The notes under the pieces were generated by a model, which made no database searches, was not told where the DNA came from, and saw nothing but the letters and a program-made list of their open reading frames with translations. Source: Polydactylus sextarius (lineage: Eukaryota; Chordata; Actinopteri; Polynemidae). From it: 64,000 nt of DNA. Position 1 is the first letter of the stretch. Each line of letters opens with the position of its first letter. The stretch covers positions 5,602,501 through 5,666,500 of the forward strand of contig CM028924.1 of NCBI GenBank assembly GCA_016801845.1, in the 5' to 3' direction. Below are positions 39,201 through 50,835 of the stretch, in pieces. The translations under genes and the position numbers were made by a program.

Positions 39201-42200
39201 TTTAAAATCTTAAATCTTGAATGTAGCCTGCATGGCTCTCAACTTATTTTCCAACATAATGATAGTAAGGAACTATATATATTCGCCAAATGTTATACAG
39301 TAAGTAAACTCTCATGTTCTCAGCGTTTAAAATCTCCTGATCGATCAAGACAAACCTTCACTTGATTGGTAATTAGCACTTCCTTTCCCTGTCCGATACC
39401 AATTTAGTTACAAATGTGTTTGCTCCATTCTGGACAGTACAGCCGCCACTTTGGAGAAGTTCTGTATAATGATAATCTAATTACGTTTGAACAAACACAT
39501 CCTCAATAGCAGAATGCCTTGTGTACACTGTCTATTGTTGTGATTTAGAACCACATTGTGAAACTTGACCCCGGATAATCTAAATAAGCCTGCCTGGTTC
39601 ACTTATCAGAGATTCCCTAAGTAGAACGAGGCATTACCATTACGGCTCCATGTTTTTTGTGTTGCTAACGCGTACAGTATTTGGCTTATCTGAACTTTGC
39701 TTCCAGTTCACAAACCAACCGTGATAAAAAAAACAATTAAAATTTATGATCTGAAATGCATTTTACAGTTCAAAGAATGAGAGCGATGCCATCACGACTC
39801 ACGACTCTGACAGATTTGATCAGCTGAGCACATTGAGTGGTTTGCAATTTTAATGGAGATTGAAGTGTAACAAAACCGAGTCTAAAAGCTCTGCTAGCGT
39901 CCTCTAAAGGCTGTGATCTCCCTTACACCCAAACACACCCAAAGAGTTTTAAACGAACAGACGGAGAGAACGACTTACAACCATGTTCTCTCTCTTTTAC
40001 GGTAGGAGCTATGAATTTTGAAACACGTTTTATTAGATTAAGGCTTAGTTACTAAGGAAACAATGTTCAAAAATTAAATAGGAATGCATATGAAAATGAA
40101 AAGGAAAAAATTAAGACTAAAATATTAATGTTTCTGTTGAAGTAATGGATTTGAGTGCAAATAAATCATTTAAATTTGATCAAAATTGCCAGTATCACAG
40201 ACATAGCTACACACCGGTTCGTGGTTGTACACTGTCCCTCTCCTCCAGGCTGCTGCCGTCTCTCCATTATTAATGACAAGAGAGAAAGGAAGCACTTACT
40301 GACTTAGTAGCTTCCACCTTCCTCTACTGGACAAAGAGAGAGAGAGTGGAGGGTGTATGGCTGTGTTTGGTTGTGCATTTATGTGTCTTTATGTGTGTGT
40401 GTGTGTGTGTGTGTGGTAGAGCAATGAATGCCGGACAAGACACTTTGAGGGTAGAATTTCCCATTCAGAAAACAAATATGACCAGGCTTACTCTCGCTGT
40501 GAATCAATATAGACATTCATCAGCCAAGCGTAGGGTGCCTCCCACTAACCACACACACACACACACACATACAAACAAACACTAAATCTCTTGCAGCCCC
40601 TGAGGCAAACATCTAACAGCACTAGGTATACTAAACAAGGTGCTGGTATAAAAGTCAGGACTTATTTCTTTCTTGATTTGATTTTATGATGGCAGGAAAT
40701 TGTTATAATTCTTTTAAAATGACCTTTTTTTAACAATAATAATAATAATAATAATAATATTCTGTTTCTCTTAGCAGCCTAAATAGGTAGTGTTTTCTAA
40801 AAGACGCTTTCATTGATTTGAGGTGCTGATATTGCTTTTCTCTGTGATGTGAGTCCAGATCAATAAATGACTCCAGCGGGACTGTCTTTGCACCATCATT
40901 GCAGCTCTGGAAGTAAGAAAAAAATCCTTTGATTGACTGTTGGAAGCCCACGTTGACACGTGCATCAGTTTAGCTTTTGTGCCAGGGTTTGAAAATGGTA
41001 ATCAGGTTATGAAGCTTTGAATTACATTCCAATTAATATGAGTGAAGGCAAGCTGGATGAAAAATGTAAGCTAATTGTTCATACATACCAGATACTGTAT
41101 ATAACTAACCCTCTCACACCTGACATTAAAAAAACATTTCTCTCTTTTTAACAAACAAATAAGGTTGTACACCACCGAGCCCCTAATTAGGACACTGTGC
41201 AAAAACTGGGTAGGGCCTCTTTTTCATGTCAAAACAATCTCAGTTCTTTGGGCACGGAGCCCATATCCCTCTGAGATTTTGGTCCATGATGACTACATGA
41301 TTGCATCACATCATGTCTCTGGATTTGTACGCTGCACATAGACACTGATTACAATTTGGTGGCTGGGGAGGTCACTGAAGTACACTGAAATCATTGTGAT
41401 GTTCGTAAAACCAGGGACAACTTCTGCTTTATGATTTGGTGCATTATTGCATTACGAGAAGATGGTAATGGGATGTACATGGTTAACAACAATACTGAGA
41501 TAGGCTGAGCCATTTCCAATTATGATTGACTGCTATTAAAGGGCCTGAGGAGTGCTAATAAAACATTTGCCACACGTTTACACCACCATCAGTCTGGGAC
41601 TTAGCAGGTTGGGTCCATGAATTAATGCAGCTGACGTCCAATTCTGACTCCACCATCTGGTATTTCAGAGATCCAGCTACAGTTTTTTTTCCAGTTCCAG
41701 TTGTCCAGATTTGTTGGGTTTGCGCCCCCTGCGTACTCTAGAGTTCTATTTTTGGCTGACTGAAGAGAATTGGGACATGTTTTTTTGCTGTTGTAGCCCA
41801 TCCATGTCAAAGTCAAACGTGTTGTGCATCCTGAGCTAATCTCCTGGCTTTTCTGGTCACCACAGTTATAATGAATAGTTGTTCTAGTAACTGTAGCTTT
41901 CCTTTCAGCTTCTGACAGCCTGGCCATTAGCCCTGCACAGCCTCTCTCATCATCAAGGCGTTTTTAGGGACCTGTCATGCATTAAAATCCCAGAAATTCA
42001 GCAGTTTCAGAAATATTTAAACAAGCCTGATCACATTTTGTTCTCACTTCTAATGCTTATTAGGAACAATGAATGCACCTCCAGACCTGTAGTTATAGGA
42101 CTGTATGCACCGCACATTCAGGGCTCTAAGTGTCCCCCAGATTAAGTTTACATATGATTTTAAATCAACTATAAACAAACAAAAAACTACATCACAATAT

Positions 42201-45200
42201 TAGTATATCCATTGCTCTTATTGTTGTGTAAAAGTAGCTACCCAGCTTGCAGAACCTGGGATCACCCCAGGGAATCACTGTCCCCACCCAGCTGCACCAA
42301 GTAGTCAGTCCAGAGACAGCCTGGAGGCAGAGAGGCTCATGGGAGTGAAATGATGAAGTAAATAGTAGGAGATCAGTGAGGATGGAGGGAGGGCTCTCTG
42401 TCTCTCTTTCTCTCTGTGGTGTAATCTTATCTGATACTGTGGCAATCCCAGCCCTGAACTCTTAGTATTGACTGATTGAGTGAGGCATGAAGACCGGACA
42501 AGGTCTTCTGTGATTTAATATACAATGTTTTGGATTTTGTTTTTATAATTAATTGATGCAAGGGAGTCCTGTTCACCTCTGTGTTGCAATCTTCAGCAAC
42601 ATAAAACCTACAGTAGAAACACCATACGATGAAATTTTTATTACAAAAAAAAAAAAAAAAAGTGAGTTTCTGAGACTAGGTAAATTGAACATACTAAATT
42701 GCCCAAAGGTATGGGTGTGAGTGCGAATGGTTGTTCATCTAAGTGTTGTTTTTTATATGTGGTCCTGTGATGAGCTGGCAACAGTCCAGGATGTAACCTG
42801 CCTTCACCCGTAAGCAGCTGGGATAGGCTTCAGTCCCCCCCGACCCCGAGTACGGCATAAAGGGGTAGAAAATGGATGGATGGATGGAGTTTCTGAGACA
42901 TTTTTCTACCATTACATTACATTTAGTCATTTAGCAGATGCTTTTATCTCAAAGCAAATTACAAGTACGGAACAACACTAAAGTTCCAACGCAGTGACAT
43001 TTAGGAAGTAAACAAGTGCTGGGCTACTTGATCAGGCAAAGTACAAGAAAATCGAGAAAGAAGTGCCCCAGTGCATCCTGAGTGCTAGTTAGGGATATTA
43101 GGGTGCTGGAGGAGTTTTCAGAGTTCTTGGAAGAGATTATTCAAGATAGAAAGGGACTCCCTTGCTTTGTTAGCACTTAGTAGCTTGTTCTACTATCGGT
43201 GTGGAAGAATGGCAAAGGATGGCAACCAAGAAGGATGCAGACCAAGAAGTCACTGCAAATGAACAGGAGTGGTTTGAACTTGATTGGAGCGGCCGTGCGT
43301 AGCTGGTGGAAGTCAGGGAGCAGCAGACTGATATGTGCCCTTTTAGGCTGGTCAAAGACCAGACTGTGCTGCTGCATTCTGGACCATCTTTAGAGGTTTC
43401 ACTGTGCACAAAGGGCAGCCTATCAGAGGGGCTGCAATAGTCAAGAACTACGGCCTCTACCAAACGGGTCATACTGAGCCAGGTAAACCCAGACGTTTCT
43501 TGTGTTGTGGCACAACCTGGTGACAGATGCAATATGATCAGAGAAGAATAGCTGGTCATCACACATGACACCCAGTTTTCTTGCAACGTAGGCTGAGTTG
43601 AGGGACAAAGAGGTAATGTTGATGTCAGTGTTAAAGAGTGGTTGCCTGTGATAACACTACCAACTCAGAGAAGTTAGGTTGGAGACAAGGATATGCCAGG
43701 AAGACTGCATGTCACATCCACATCGTTTGAAAGATATGTTTAGTTTTGTTGTGATTTAGTTAGTTGTCAAACCTTAACTGATTATGCTATGTTCTGCTGT
43801 CTTCATAATTCTTCATTTCCTCCATTTTATCTAATCTTATTGGCGATAATCATGGAAGCATTTTCCCTTTCTGGTAAAACATAAGAAACATCTTCCATTT
43901 GCTACTCATCGTGTGCATTGCTTCTACAGCCTTTATTTCTCCTCTATCTTTCTCCATGTTTGACATTCACCCGCTCTGGCACGAGTATGTGACTCCTAGT
44001 TCGCATCCAGATGGTTCTAGCTGTGGGATCCTCATTTGGGTTGGTGCCCCATACTCTTCACTATCTACACTGCTGTGATGAAGTTCTGAACGATCCAACA
44101 ACTCTTCAGCTGGGTACAACTTAAAGTTCACATAGCGCTGGCTGTTAAGCTCTTTGCTGTCTTCAGAGCAGAATGAGTGTACAGAATAAAGCAATTCAAT
44201 AAATACTTATTTATTGATCTTTTTTCACATGTAATAAAAACTCTGAATATAGTCACATAGATTAGATCCACACCACCTGTGTTGTCACTGTACGGTCTGA
44301 TCACTGTTGGTCTTTTCATCTGGCCCTTGACTTTTTCTTTTTAGAGCATTTAGTATCTATGTCTCAGAAGATGTCTAGTATCATACCCTTTAAATATGAG
44401 ACAGGTCAAAATGCTGCTAAATCATCAAAAACTTTGTTGTTGTTATATTGGGGAACGTACTGAATTGGACTCCAGGGTCATCCTGATAGTTAGGAACCTG
44501 AGGTAGCAATATGATCAGCTAAATTTTTGAGAACAAACTTTAACATTACAGCAGTCCTTCACTGATATATAGCAGTACATCTGCATTCTGGATGTTACAT
44601 GGGATTACCTACTTTCTACAATGTCTTTTTTTTCCTGTAAATATCATCCATCCATTATTTTGCCACTTATGTCATTGAGGATAACATTGGAGCCTGGATC
44701 CAATCCCAGTTGACTGTGAGACAGGGCAGGGTACACCCCTGGACCAGTTGCCAGTCTATAACAGGTCTGACAGATACTGTATATATAGAAACTACCCAGG
44801 ACCTTCTTGCTGTGAAGTGATAGTGCTAAACACTGCACTGTGCTACCCATGGTGAATATCAATAGCTGCTCATTTCTGAAAGTCAATATAGGATCCTGGA
44901 AACTAAATAAAACATACATGCTACTCCTGGTCTGTAGAGGACAACATCATCGCCGGTTCTGCATCTGTATCTTTTTCTTCTTTTTCCCCATTGTGTATCA
45001 CAGGTCCAAGTTGAATCTTGGATCTATTAAAAACAATTTGGATTCATGAAGTAAGTTAAATTTTGGTGTCAAAGAATGTCAGGTGATATTCACAATAGGG
45101 CTTTTATTTCAAAACACACATAACCAAACTGCTTTCAGAACTATATATAGCATTCCTGACCTTTTAATAACATTTCAAGCAACTTAGCCCATTGCCATGA

Positions 45201-46663
45201 AATATCACTATGCAAAAGGAACTGCATGCAAAAGAAATGTCCACTCATAAGTCAATGGGCTGAGGTCCCATGAAAATCTTTATAGGGAAAAGTGTCACAC
45301 AAAAGTATAGCTGTGTAATTTAATATAGAAGAGAAGATAAGGAGATCTATTTCCTGTTACACAGCGCTGTATCCTCTGGTTTAACACGTTCGGCGCCACA
45401 ATCATTTTCTTCAGTTTTCATCAGGTTTAAAATGCACAAGAAATTGGAAATTTCTAAATTGGGGATTTAGAGTGCAAGCTTTGTTACATGGTTTTTATTC
45501 ACCTCTGCTCCTTTGCTGTAGTCCTTGGTTTAACACAGAGTATGAGTGACACTTTGCTAATAATATCTCCCTCCTGGGTCTGACCTTCAAACAATATCAG
45601 ATTGTCAGGGCATGCACCCAAAAGCAGTTAAAACCACCACAAAGTTGCTGACTTCATTTTTTCATGCGACCTGTAAGTGTGTATCTACTGACAAGTAACT
45701 GTGGATTAAAAGTTAGCCCACTGCATAACCTGGTTTCATAGTTTTGCTTCAGGACAGTTTCTAATATGGTGCATTATCTCATTAAAAAAAAACAAAAAAA
45801 AAAACAGATACAGTTCTATGGCATTTAATGTACATTATCAGGTGGCTGAATAATTTCTATAATATACAAACACAGACAGCACCACCACCACCAGACTGTG
45901 ATGTCTTCATGCTGCATAATGGAAATTTTGGAGTTTTACAGTGCGAGGCAGCAGGAACTGGCACTAATTAGACAAGGTCATCCTTTTCCTACTAACTACA
46001 GACTTTGTGATGCTCTCCACACTTCCTGTTGGCCCATTTTAAACTAAACTGACAACTAATTTGATGATCCATTAATCATTAAGGCTGTTATCATGCAAAA
46101 CTGCCAAATATTATCAGGTTCCAGCTGCTCAGATATGAGTTGGCAGAGGACAAAATAAACGACATGGACACCTTAGGTTCTGAGATCTTAGGCACAGATT
46201 ATTTTCTGCAATTTCATAGACTTAATATGGAATCATTGTTTACATAAAATAATGGTTACCTGCAACCCTATCTTGTCAGTCAGAGAAGAAATTGTCAGTG
46301 TTTTCAAACACTGATGGACTAGGTGTCCTCAGCTTGAACTTGATGAAACATAGCAGCACCTGCATACATCACACACTATTGTATTAAATTTAACCAGCCA
46401 GTTTAAACAGGAATTATAGCTGTGATCCTAATTCATGTAGTCAGTCAGTTTATTTCAAGCAAAGACCAGTCATCCCAAATATCTTCTACACATTTCATAT
46501 ATTATTAGATACAGCCATTGCAGTAGTAATATTACAAAAGTAATATTTATAAAATTAGCAAATATTTTGTAAAAAAAATTAAGTCAGGATACCGAAGACA
46601 AGTAAACAGGAATATTTTCAGACTTTAATTTAGGAATATATGTCATGTGTGTACATGATTTGT

Positions 46664-46696
<33 letters not shown>

Positions 46697-48457
46697 AATA
46701 TCTCAGCATTTGAAGAACAAATTAAAAACAAAGCACAGCTGACAGTAATTTAAACAACTATGTGAGACTGGTCGATTTGGGGATTCAAAGACATAAAAGC
46801 TGTGCACAAGGATTTAGGATTCCCATCCATCATGCCACACACACACACACACCATCATCCCGTCTCTATATCTGCAGCCTACACAAAGCAATATATATTT
46901 AACATTAAGTTGATGTACAACCCCTTCACACCACTGCACTCACCTTCTCCACCCCGTTGGCTCACATCAAGTCACATCCTTCTCTCAATCACAAACTGCC
47001 AATCTGAAAATGACAATTTCACTCGTTCACAGCGGGAAATAAATTATCACTGGCATTTTAACTCATAGGACTCTACGGCACCAAGCTGACAACTCAATAT
47101 TACTGTACTGCATCTATGTCCTTCCCTGTTTTAAAATGACTTGGCAGCCTATTTAATGAAAAACCACCTGATAAATATTTTACAAGTGTTATTTTAAGAA
47201 AGCTACTAGGGAGTCAAGTCGAACTTGTATCTGTAAATTCTGTTCATGTTCCTTCTGTACAAGTATCAGGGGCAATTTTTTTTCTGCTGATTCAGTTATA
47301 GCAGTGTTTACATAGAACTACCGTATGCCCATAGTTTAAAAAAAAAATTCCCCCATTAAAAAGCCTCTCTTGGTCTTACAGATATGGTGGTAAAGGAAAT
47401 TACAAAATAAAAGGTTTTTCAATATTAACCGATATCATCAGCCAATTACGACCTCATTAATTAAAATCTGATTGGTTAGAAAATGCTTAGTTTTGCTATC
47501 CTGTGTTTTATATTTGTGTCTTATATTTGTGAGAAACAGCTGTTTCTTAGTGCACTCTGACTTACTTCTCCACCTGGAGCTAAATTCGATTTCCCTTAAA
47601 TGGCAACGATAACAACATTATCATTGAAGTCAGGAACGTGAAGGTTAGGACATCATTCCCCGATGGTATCCTTGTTACTGGCTGGAGTAAATGAAATGAA
47701 CTTATGAGGTCACTGTTGATGTTGATTCTTTCAAAAACTGATAAACACAGAGGGTTTTTTACACACCTTGCTTACCATTTTTCATCAGAATTTTTTCCTC
47801 GTTGTAATATCCCCCTTGTTTTTCTGCGTCCGCAGTCCAGAAACAGTCTCCAGGCGGGGGATATGGACGGGGCGAGGAGGCTGGGTCGACTGGCTCGTCT
47901 GCTAAGTATCGTCTCCATTGTTCTGGGCGTGGTCATCATCGCAGTCTACACCACAATCGCAGGTACGGAAACAAAGACAGATTTCAAAATAAAGCCTCAT
48001 AGACTGATGATATTAGTGACAATACAATACACTCCATATCTAGCTTACTACTGAGCAAAATAATGATATGCTTACAGTGTAGGTTATGAACATGAAATAA
48101 TAGACGATACTAGTGTGTGTATGCTCACACATACACAGGACTTTAACAACAAGTGTTCAACACCAAAGAACAGCTACTGCATTACGATTACATGGTGATA
48201 TATGACACTACCACACAAGCATAAGATGTGTGTATTTCTATGTCCAAAGTCAGCACATTTCCGAACCGTCTCTATATGCGCGTCCAGATTGATTTAGCAC
48301 TGCAGTGACTGAAGTTGGCTGACAGTGCAACAAGGATGGCTATCCTACAGCTTTGGAGCTGAAAAAAAATGTGAATTTAACTATAGTCTTTTTGTCTGAC
48401 CTGATTTTTTTCTTCCGTCGTTCTCCTTTTCTCTGTTCTACAGTCACAAGCAAATGA
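33244..48457 (+). CDS. trarg1: TRARG1/TUSC5, trafficking regulator of GLUT4 1 (dispanin/CD225 family)
   Basis: Three coding exons: 33244-33654 (137 codons, phase 0), 47836-47962 and 48444-48457. They total 552 bases, or 183 residues against 177 in the human protein as I recall it. The start is the ATG in good context (A at -3, G at +4); the in-frame TAA at 33217-33219 excludes extension. In mammals the protein acts on insulin-stimulated GLUT4 trafficking in adipocytes. Residues 1-108 are a hydrophilic N-terminal tail rich in G, S and T. Residues 112-137 form the first hydrophobic segment, with C-F-C-P-V-W, cysteines of the kind palmitoylated in this family. Residues 138-158 are the conserved loop (G-D-M-D-G-A-R-R-L-G-R-L-A-R), and 159-180 the transmembrane helix. 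The protein ends V-T-S-K, encoded across the last junction. Relatives such as PRRT2 and TMEM233 share the CD225 domain, but D-G-A-R-R-L-G-R-L-A-R-L-L-S-I best fits TRARG1. A fish a/b suffix cannot be assigned. Confidence 0.92.
36000..36275. mobile_element. Possible DNA-transposon (MITE-like) relic
   Basis: This block is unusually rich in CpG/GCGT and ACGC words (TACGTAGGATACGCATACAC, GCGTTGATTACGTGCA, CACGTGCGACC, CAGACGCTGGCG) inside an A/T-rich intron. It resembles teleost non-autonomous DNA transposons with GCGTA-rich ends. Clear terminal inverted repeats and target-site duplications were not found, so the call is tentative. Confidence 0.25.
37660..37692. repeat. Perfect inverted repeat, 14-bp stem with 5-base loop
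   Basis: CAGCTCGCTGCTAA (37660-37673), loop TTTTG, then the exact reverse complement TTAGCAGCGAGCTG (37679-37692). It lies in trarg1 intron 1 with no recognised repeat around it. The stem is too short for a typical microRNA precursor. Confidence 0.9.
39055..39180. mobile_element. Possible relic of a 'GCTAACATGTTAGC' type teleost repeat
   Basis: Contains TTAGCGTGCTAACGTTGG, GCATGTTAACAGGCC and TTTAGCTTTTAGCTCAGAGA. These words belong to a frequent teleost repeat built around TTAGCATGCTAA and TTTAGCTCAAAGC. The copy is degraded and its ends are unclear. Confidence 0.35.
41180..42165 (-). mobile_element. Degenerate Tc1/mariner-type transposon with broken transposase
   Basis: The minus strand carries a damaged Tc1-like transposase typical of a widespread fish family. 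An N-terminal stretch includes A-E-R-K-A-T-V-T (around 41900), then M-G-Y-N-S-K-K, L-Q-S-A-K-N-R and a region corresponding to the W-S-D-E catalytic segment, now degenerate (around 41700-41640). Further left on the minus strand, 41620-41230 continues to match the same element at the DNA level (for example GATTTTGGTCCATGATGAC on the plus strand), through frameshifts and stops. No intact catalytic D-D-E triad remains. Intact terminal inverted repeats were not seen, so the ends are approximate. It lies in trarg1 intron 1. Confidence 0.7.
42661..42893 (-). mobile_element. LINE-type interspersed repeat, 3' tail
   Basis: Read on the minus strand it begins CCATCCATCCATTTTCTAC, then GGGGTCGGGGGGACTGAAGC, CTATCCCAGCTG, a segment ending CATCCTGGACTGTTGCCAG, then CATTCGCACTCACACC, CAATTTAG and CAATTTACCTA. 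This is the standard order of a very common teleost repeat tail. A poly(A)-like run at 42646-42661 lies at the distal end. Believed to be a LINE 3' region; the clade is not settled. Confidence 0.75.
42905..43600 (-). mobile_element. L2-type LINE, 3' part of ORF2 and 3' UTR, decayed
   Basis: On the minus strand the 3' end has the classic teleost L2-like tail (AGCATCTGCTAAATGAC, then ATGTAATGTAATGG) at about 42909-42950. Upstream of it (43380-43200), a frame encodes the end of the reverse-transcriptase protein: L-V-F-D-Q-P-K-R-A-H-I-S, then I-K-F-K. This matches the N-Q-P-K-R-T-H-V-T ... I-K-F-K signature of L2-type ORF2. Segments of the earlier L-D-Y-C-N-S block are visible near 43440 in another frame. 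Frameshifts and stops show it is dead. The catalytic reverse-transcriptase core is absent. Confidence 0.75.
44641..44775 (+). mobile_element. LINE-type interspersed repeat, 3' tail, forward orientation
   Basis: ATCCATCCATTATTTTGCC, GAGCCTGGATCCAATCCCAG, then CAGGGTACACCCCTGGACCA, TTGCCAGTCTATAACAGG. This is the same teleost repeat tail as at 20.1 and 42.7 kb, in the opposite orientation to both. Confidence 0.7.
46667..46694. repeat. (CA)n microsatellite
   Basis: About 14 CA units in trarg1 intron 1. Confidence 0.9.
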
Positions 48458-50835
48458 CATGGAGGATCCGAGGGGCGTACGAAACCTGTGAAACCATGAA
48501 AAACAAACCGTGGATGCAACAAGAAAAAAAAAAAAATCCATCATAACCCTGCCTCTCCAAATAAATAAATAAAATACGTAACTTTATTCCATATTATAAT
48601 TACATCATGACCACCCTCAGAACGCAAGAAAAAAAGAAACTCATGAGAGTAGGTATTGCAGCAAGTAAACAAATGAAAAATAAAATAATCCAGAGATGCA
48701 TGCATTTAGAATCCAGTAACAATTGCTTGACAAAAAATGAATAAATAAATAAAATAAAATAACCAAAACGCGATGTTAAATTGTTCAGGTTAAAACAAGA
48801 AATTTGCAGAGTTGTATGTAGTCAACAGAATTCAAAAATTCCTTGTTTTTCTTTTATTTTTTTGAATAATGGACTTCTTAAAATGAAGAGGATGATCGAC
48901 GTATGAGGAGAGATTGAACAATAGACTTTTTCTATGTCTGGAATGGGGCTCCTTTTGGAAAAAAGAAGAAACAAATTCATGAAAAAAAACAGATTCTGTG
49001 TGTGGACTTTGACCATTGGACGGCTGCATATAATCCTCTATATATTCCTTACTGAACCTCTTGCATTCGAAAGCATATACAGTTACAAAATATATTTGAA
49101 ATCTAAATATATATATAGGTGTACATTTTATAAAAACGTTTGTATGCCAAGTGGCGCTGGGTTTGTTAAGACTGTCACACAATGGCTGCTTTGTCAGCAC
49201 TTGGATTCTCTGTGGAAATTCAACGGTTTGTGGGGAAAAAAAACAAAACCAACAAAAAAAAAAAAATGGGGGTCAGGGAACACATTTTTTTTTTTTAGTT
49301 TTATTTCTATTTTTTAATTTATTATAATTTTTTTCAACTAAAAAAACAAAACAAAACAAAAACAAAAAAAAAATCAAAAACAAAGTGAGACCAATTGCAT
49401 GCCTGAATGTAGATAACCAAAATTCTGCCTTCGTTTTTTGACTGTTATCAGTTGTCTCTTTTATCACTGGGAGGAGTCAAAGAGGCTAACAGATTTGCAC
49501 ATGGAAGAGTGATTTGTGTACATTATGTGAGTCCAGCCACTGAATGGAGAATGTGTGAGGACTGTGATCTAACCCTCTTAACCCCTCTTTACCACCAAAC
49601 CTGTCGAAAAGTGGCTGCTATCCTTCAGTTTCATCTCGTAGCTCGTTTTAACATTTCACCTTTTACTGCCTTTCTACACCGTAGCTTCCCGTTCTTACAT
49701 TGTTATACATTGACTATTTATTACCATTCTTTCTTGCACTGAACAGTTTTTTTTTCTGCTCCTTGTATTGGTATGAAATGTATTTATATGGGAAAAATAT
49801 ATATATGCAATATGTATGCATGCTACGGGCCAAACTGGCTTACACACATTTATGTTTGTTTTGTAAATGAACGAGCCTATGAGTGAGTCTTTCTTTAAAA
49901 ATCCAAGCACGACAGATTGTCTGTATTTGTCACTTTATCGGAGAAAAATCACTGTACCAAGTAGCTTTTTTGGTGGATAAACAGGACTGTTGTATTGACA
50001 TATTTCAGGCTTATGCTACAAGCACAGTTTAACATCACTGTAAAACCACGAAGCATCATTTAAAGGTTTTCTTTGAGAATCAAGAATCAGTAGTTATTTC
50101 TACTTTTTTGTTATTATAAAATATAAATCAGGAATCATTTGGACAAAGTCCCTTTAAAGTGTAAAAAAAAAAAAGTGATGCTGTTTGTTGAGTATCAGTT
50201 GTTCTCCGTTTAAGGGCTCATAAAGATCAAACAAGAGAAACACCAGCAAATTATTTACTAATGAGAAATTAAATTTTATCAGACTATGCAGTTATAGTGA
50301 CCAACTTTCTAACCCGAACATCATCAACGTAAAGCTGAATAACTGCAATCTGTTAAGTATTAATAATAATGACAATAATGACAAAAATACAGCACAATCT
50401 TGTGCAAAATGAGTTTACATCGACTCCATTCCGATTCATAATTGTACATAAAAATCAGTCTCTTTCCAGACATCTGAAAGCAGCAAAATCCAAAGAATCC
50501 TCATGTTTACTGCCAAACGTAAGAGAAAATATTACATTAGATTGCTGCCAAATGGCAAACACATCCGTCATTTCCCGTCATCACGCCAAGTGCAGGATAC
50601 TGAGCTAGTGTTATTCTCTAACATCCAAAAATTCCATTTGCAACTACTGGTTATCAACTGTCTAGCACATAAGCTCTGCTCTGTCAGTAAAACAGTTCAA
50701 TGTGTCTTCATTTCATTTCTCTATAGCACTGTTTTTCTTTTTCTTTTCTTTTTTTTGCAGTATATTGTATGTGCCAGTTTTCATCTCTGTGGTGTACATT
50801 TTGCATGTCTGGAATAAATGTTACCATGCATGGTC
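48458..50835 (+). other. trarg1: Probable trarg1 3' UTR with poly(A) signal at 50813-50818
   Basis: From the stop codon onward the sequence is A/T-rich, with poly(A) and poly(T) stretches (48526-48537, 49230-49375) and no splice or coding evidence. A consensus AATAAA (50813-50818) is followed by a GT-rich then T-rich downstream element (GGTGCCTGTTGATTTTTTT, 50841 onward), a strong cleavage context. This predicts a 3' UTR of about 2.4 kb. Earlier AATAAA sequences (for example in 48560-48575) could give shorter forms. Confidence 0.5.

Larger units (their letters stand above)
33655..47835 (+). other. trarg1: trarg1 intron 1 (14.2 kb), rich in transposon relics
   Basis: Bounded by GTGAGT at 33655 and CGTCCGCAG at 47827-47835. 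No coding exon was recognised inside. Contents include a short (ATCT)n at about 33826-33861, (GT)n at 40392-40415, (CA)n at 40551-40570, (AAT)n at 40735-40760, (CA)n at 46667-46694, a Tc1/mariner relic, LINE relics between 42.6 and 44.8 kb, a perfect hairpin at 37660-37692 and two possible MITE-like relics near 36.0-36.3 and 39.06-39.18 kb. Confidence 0.85.
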
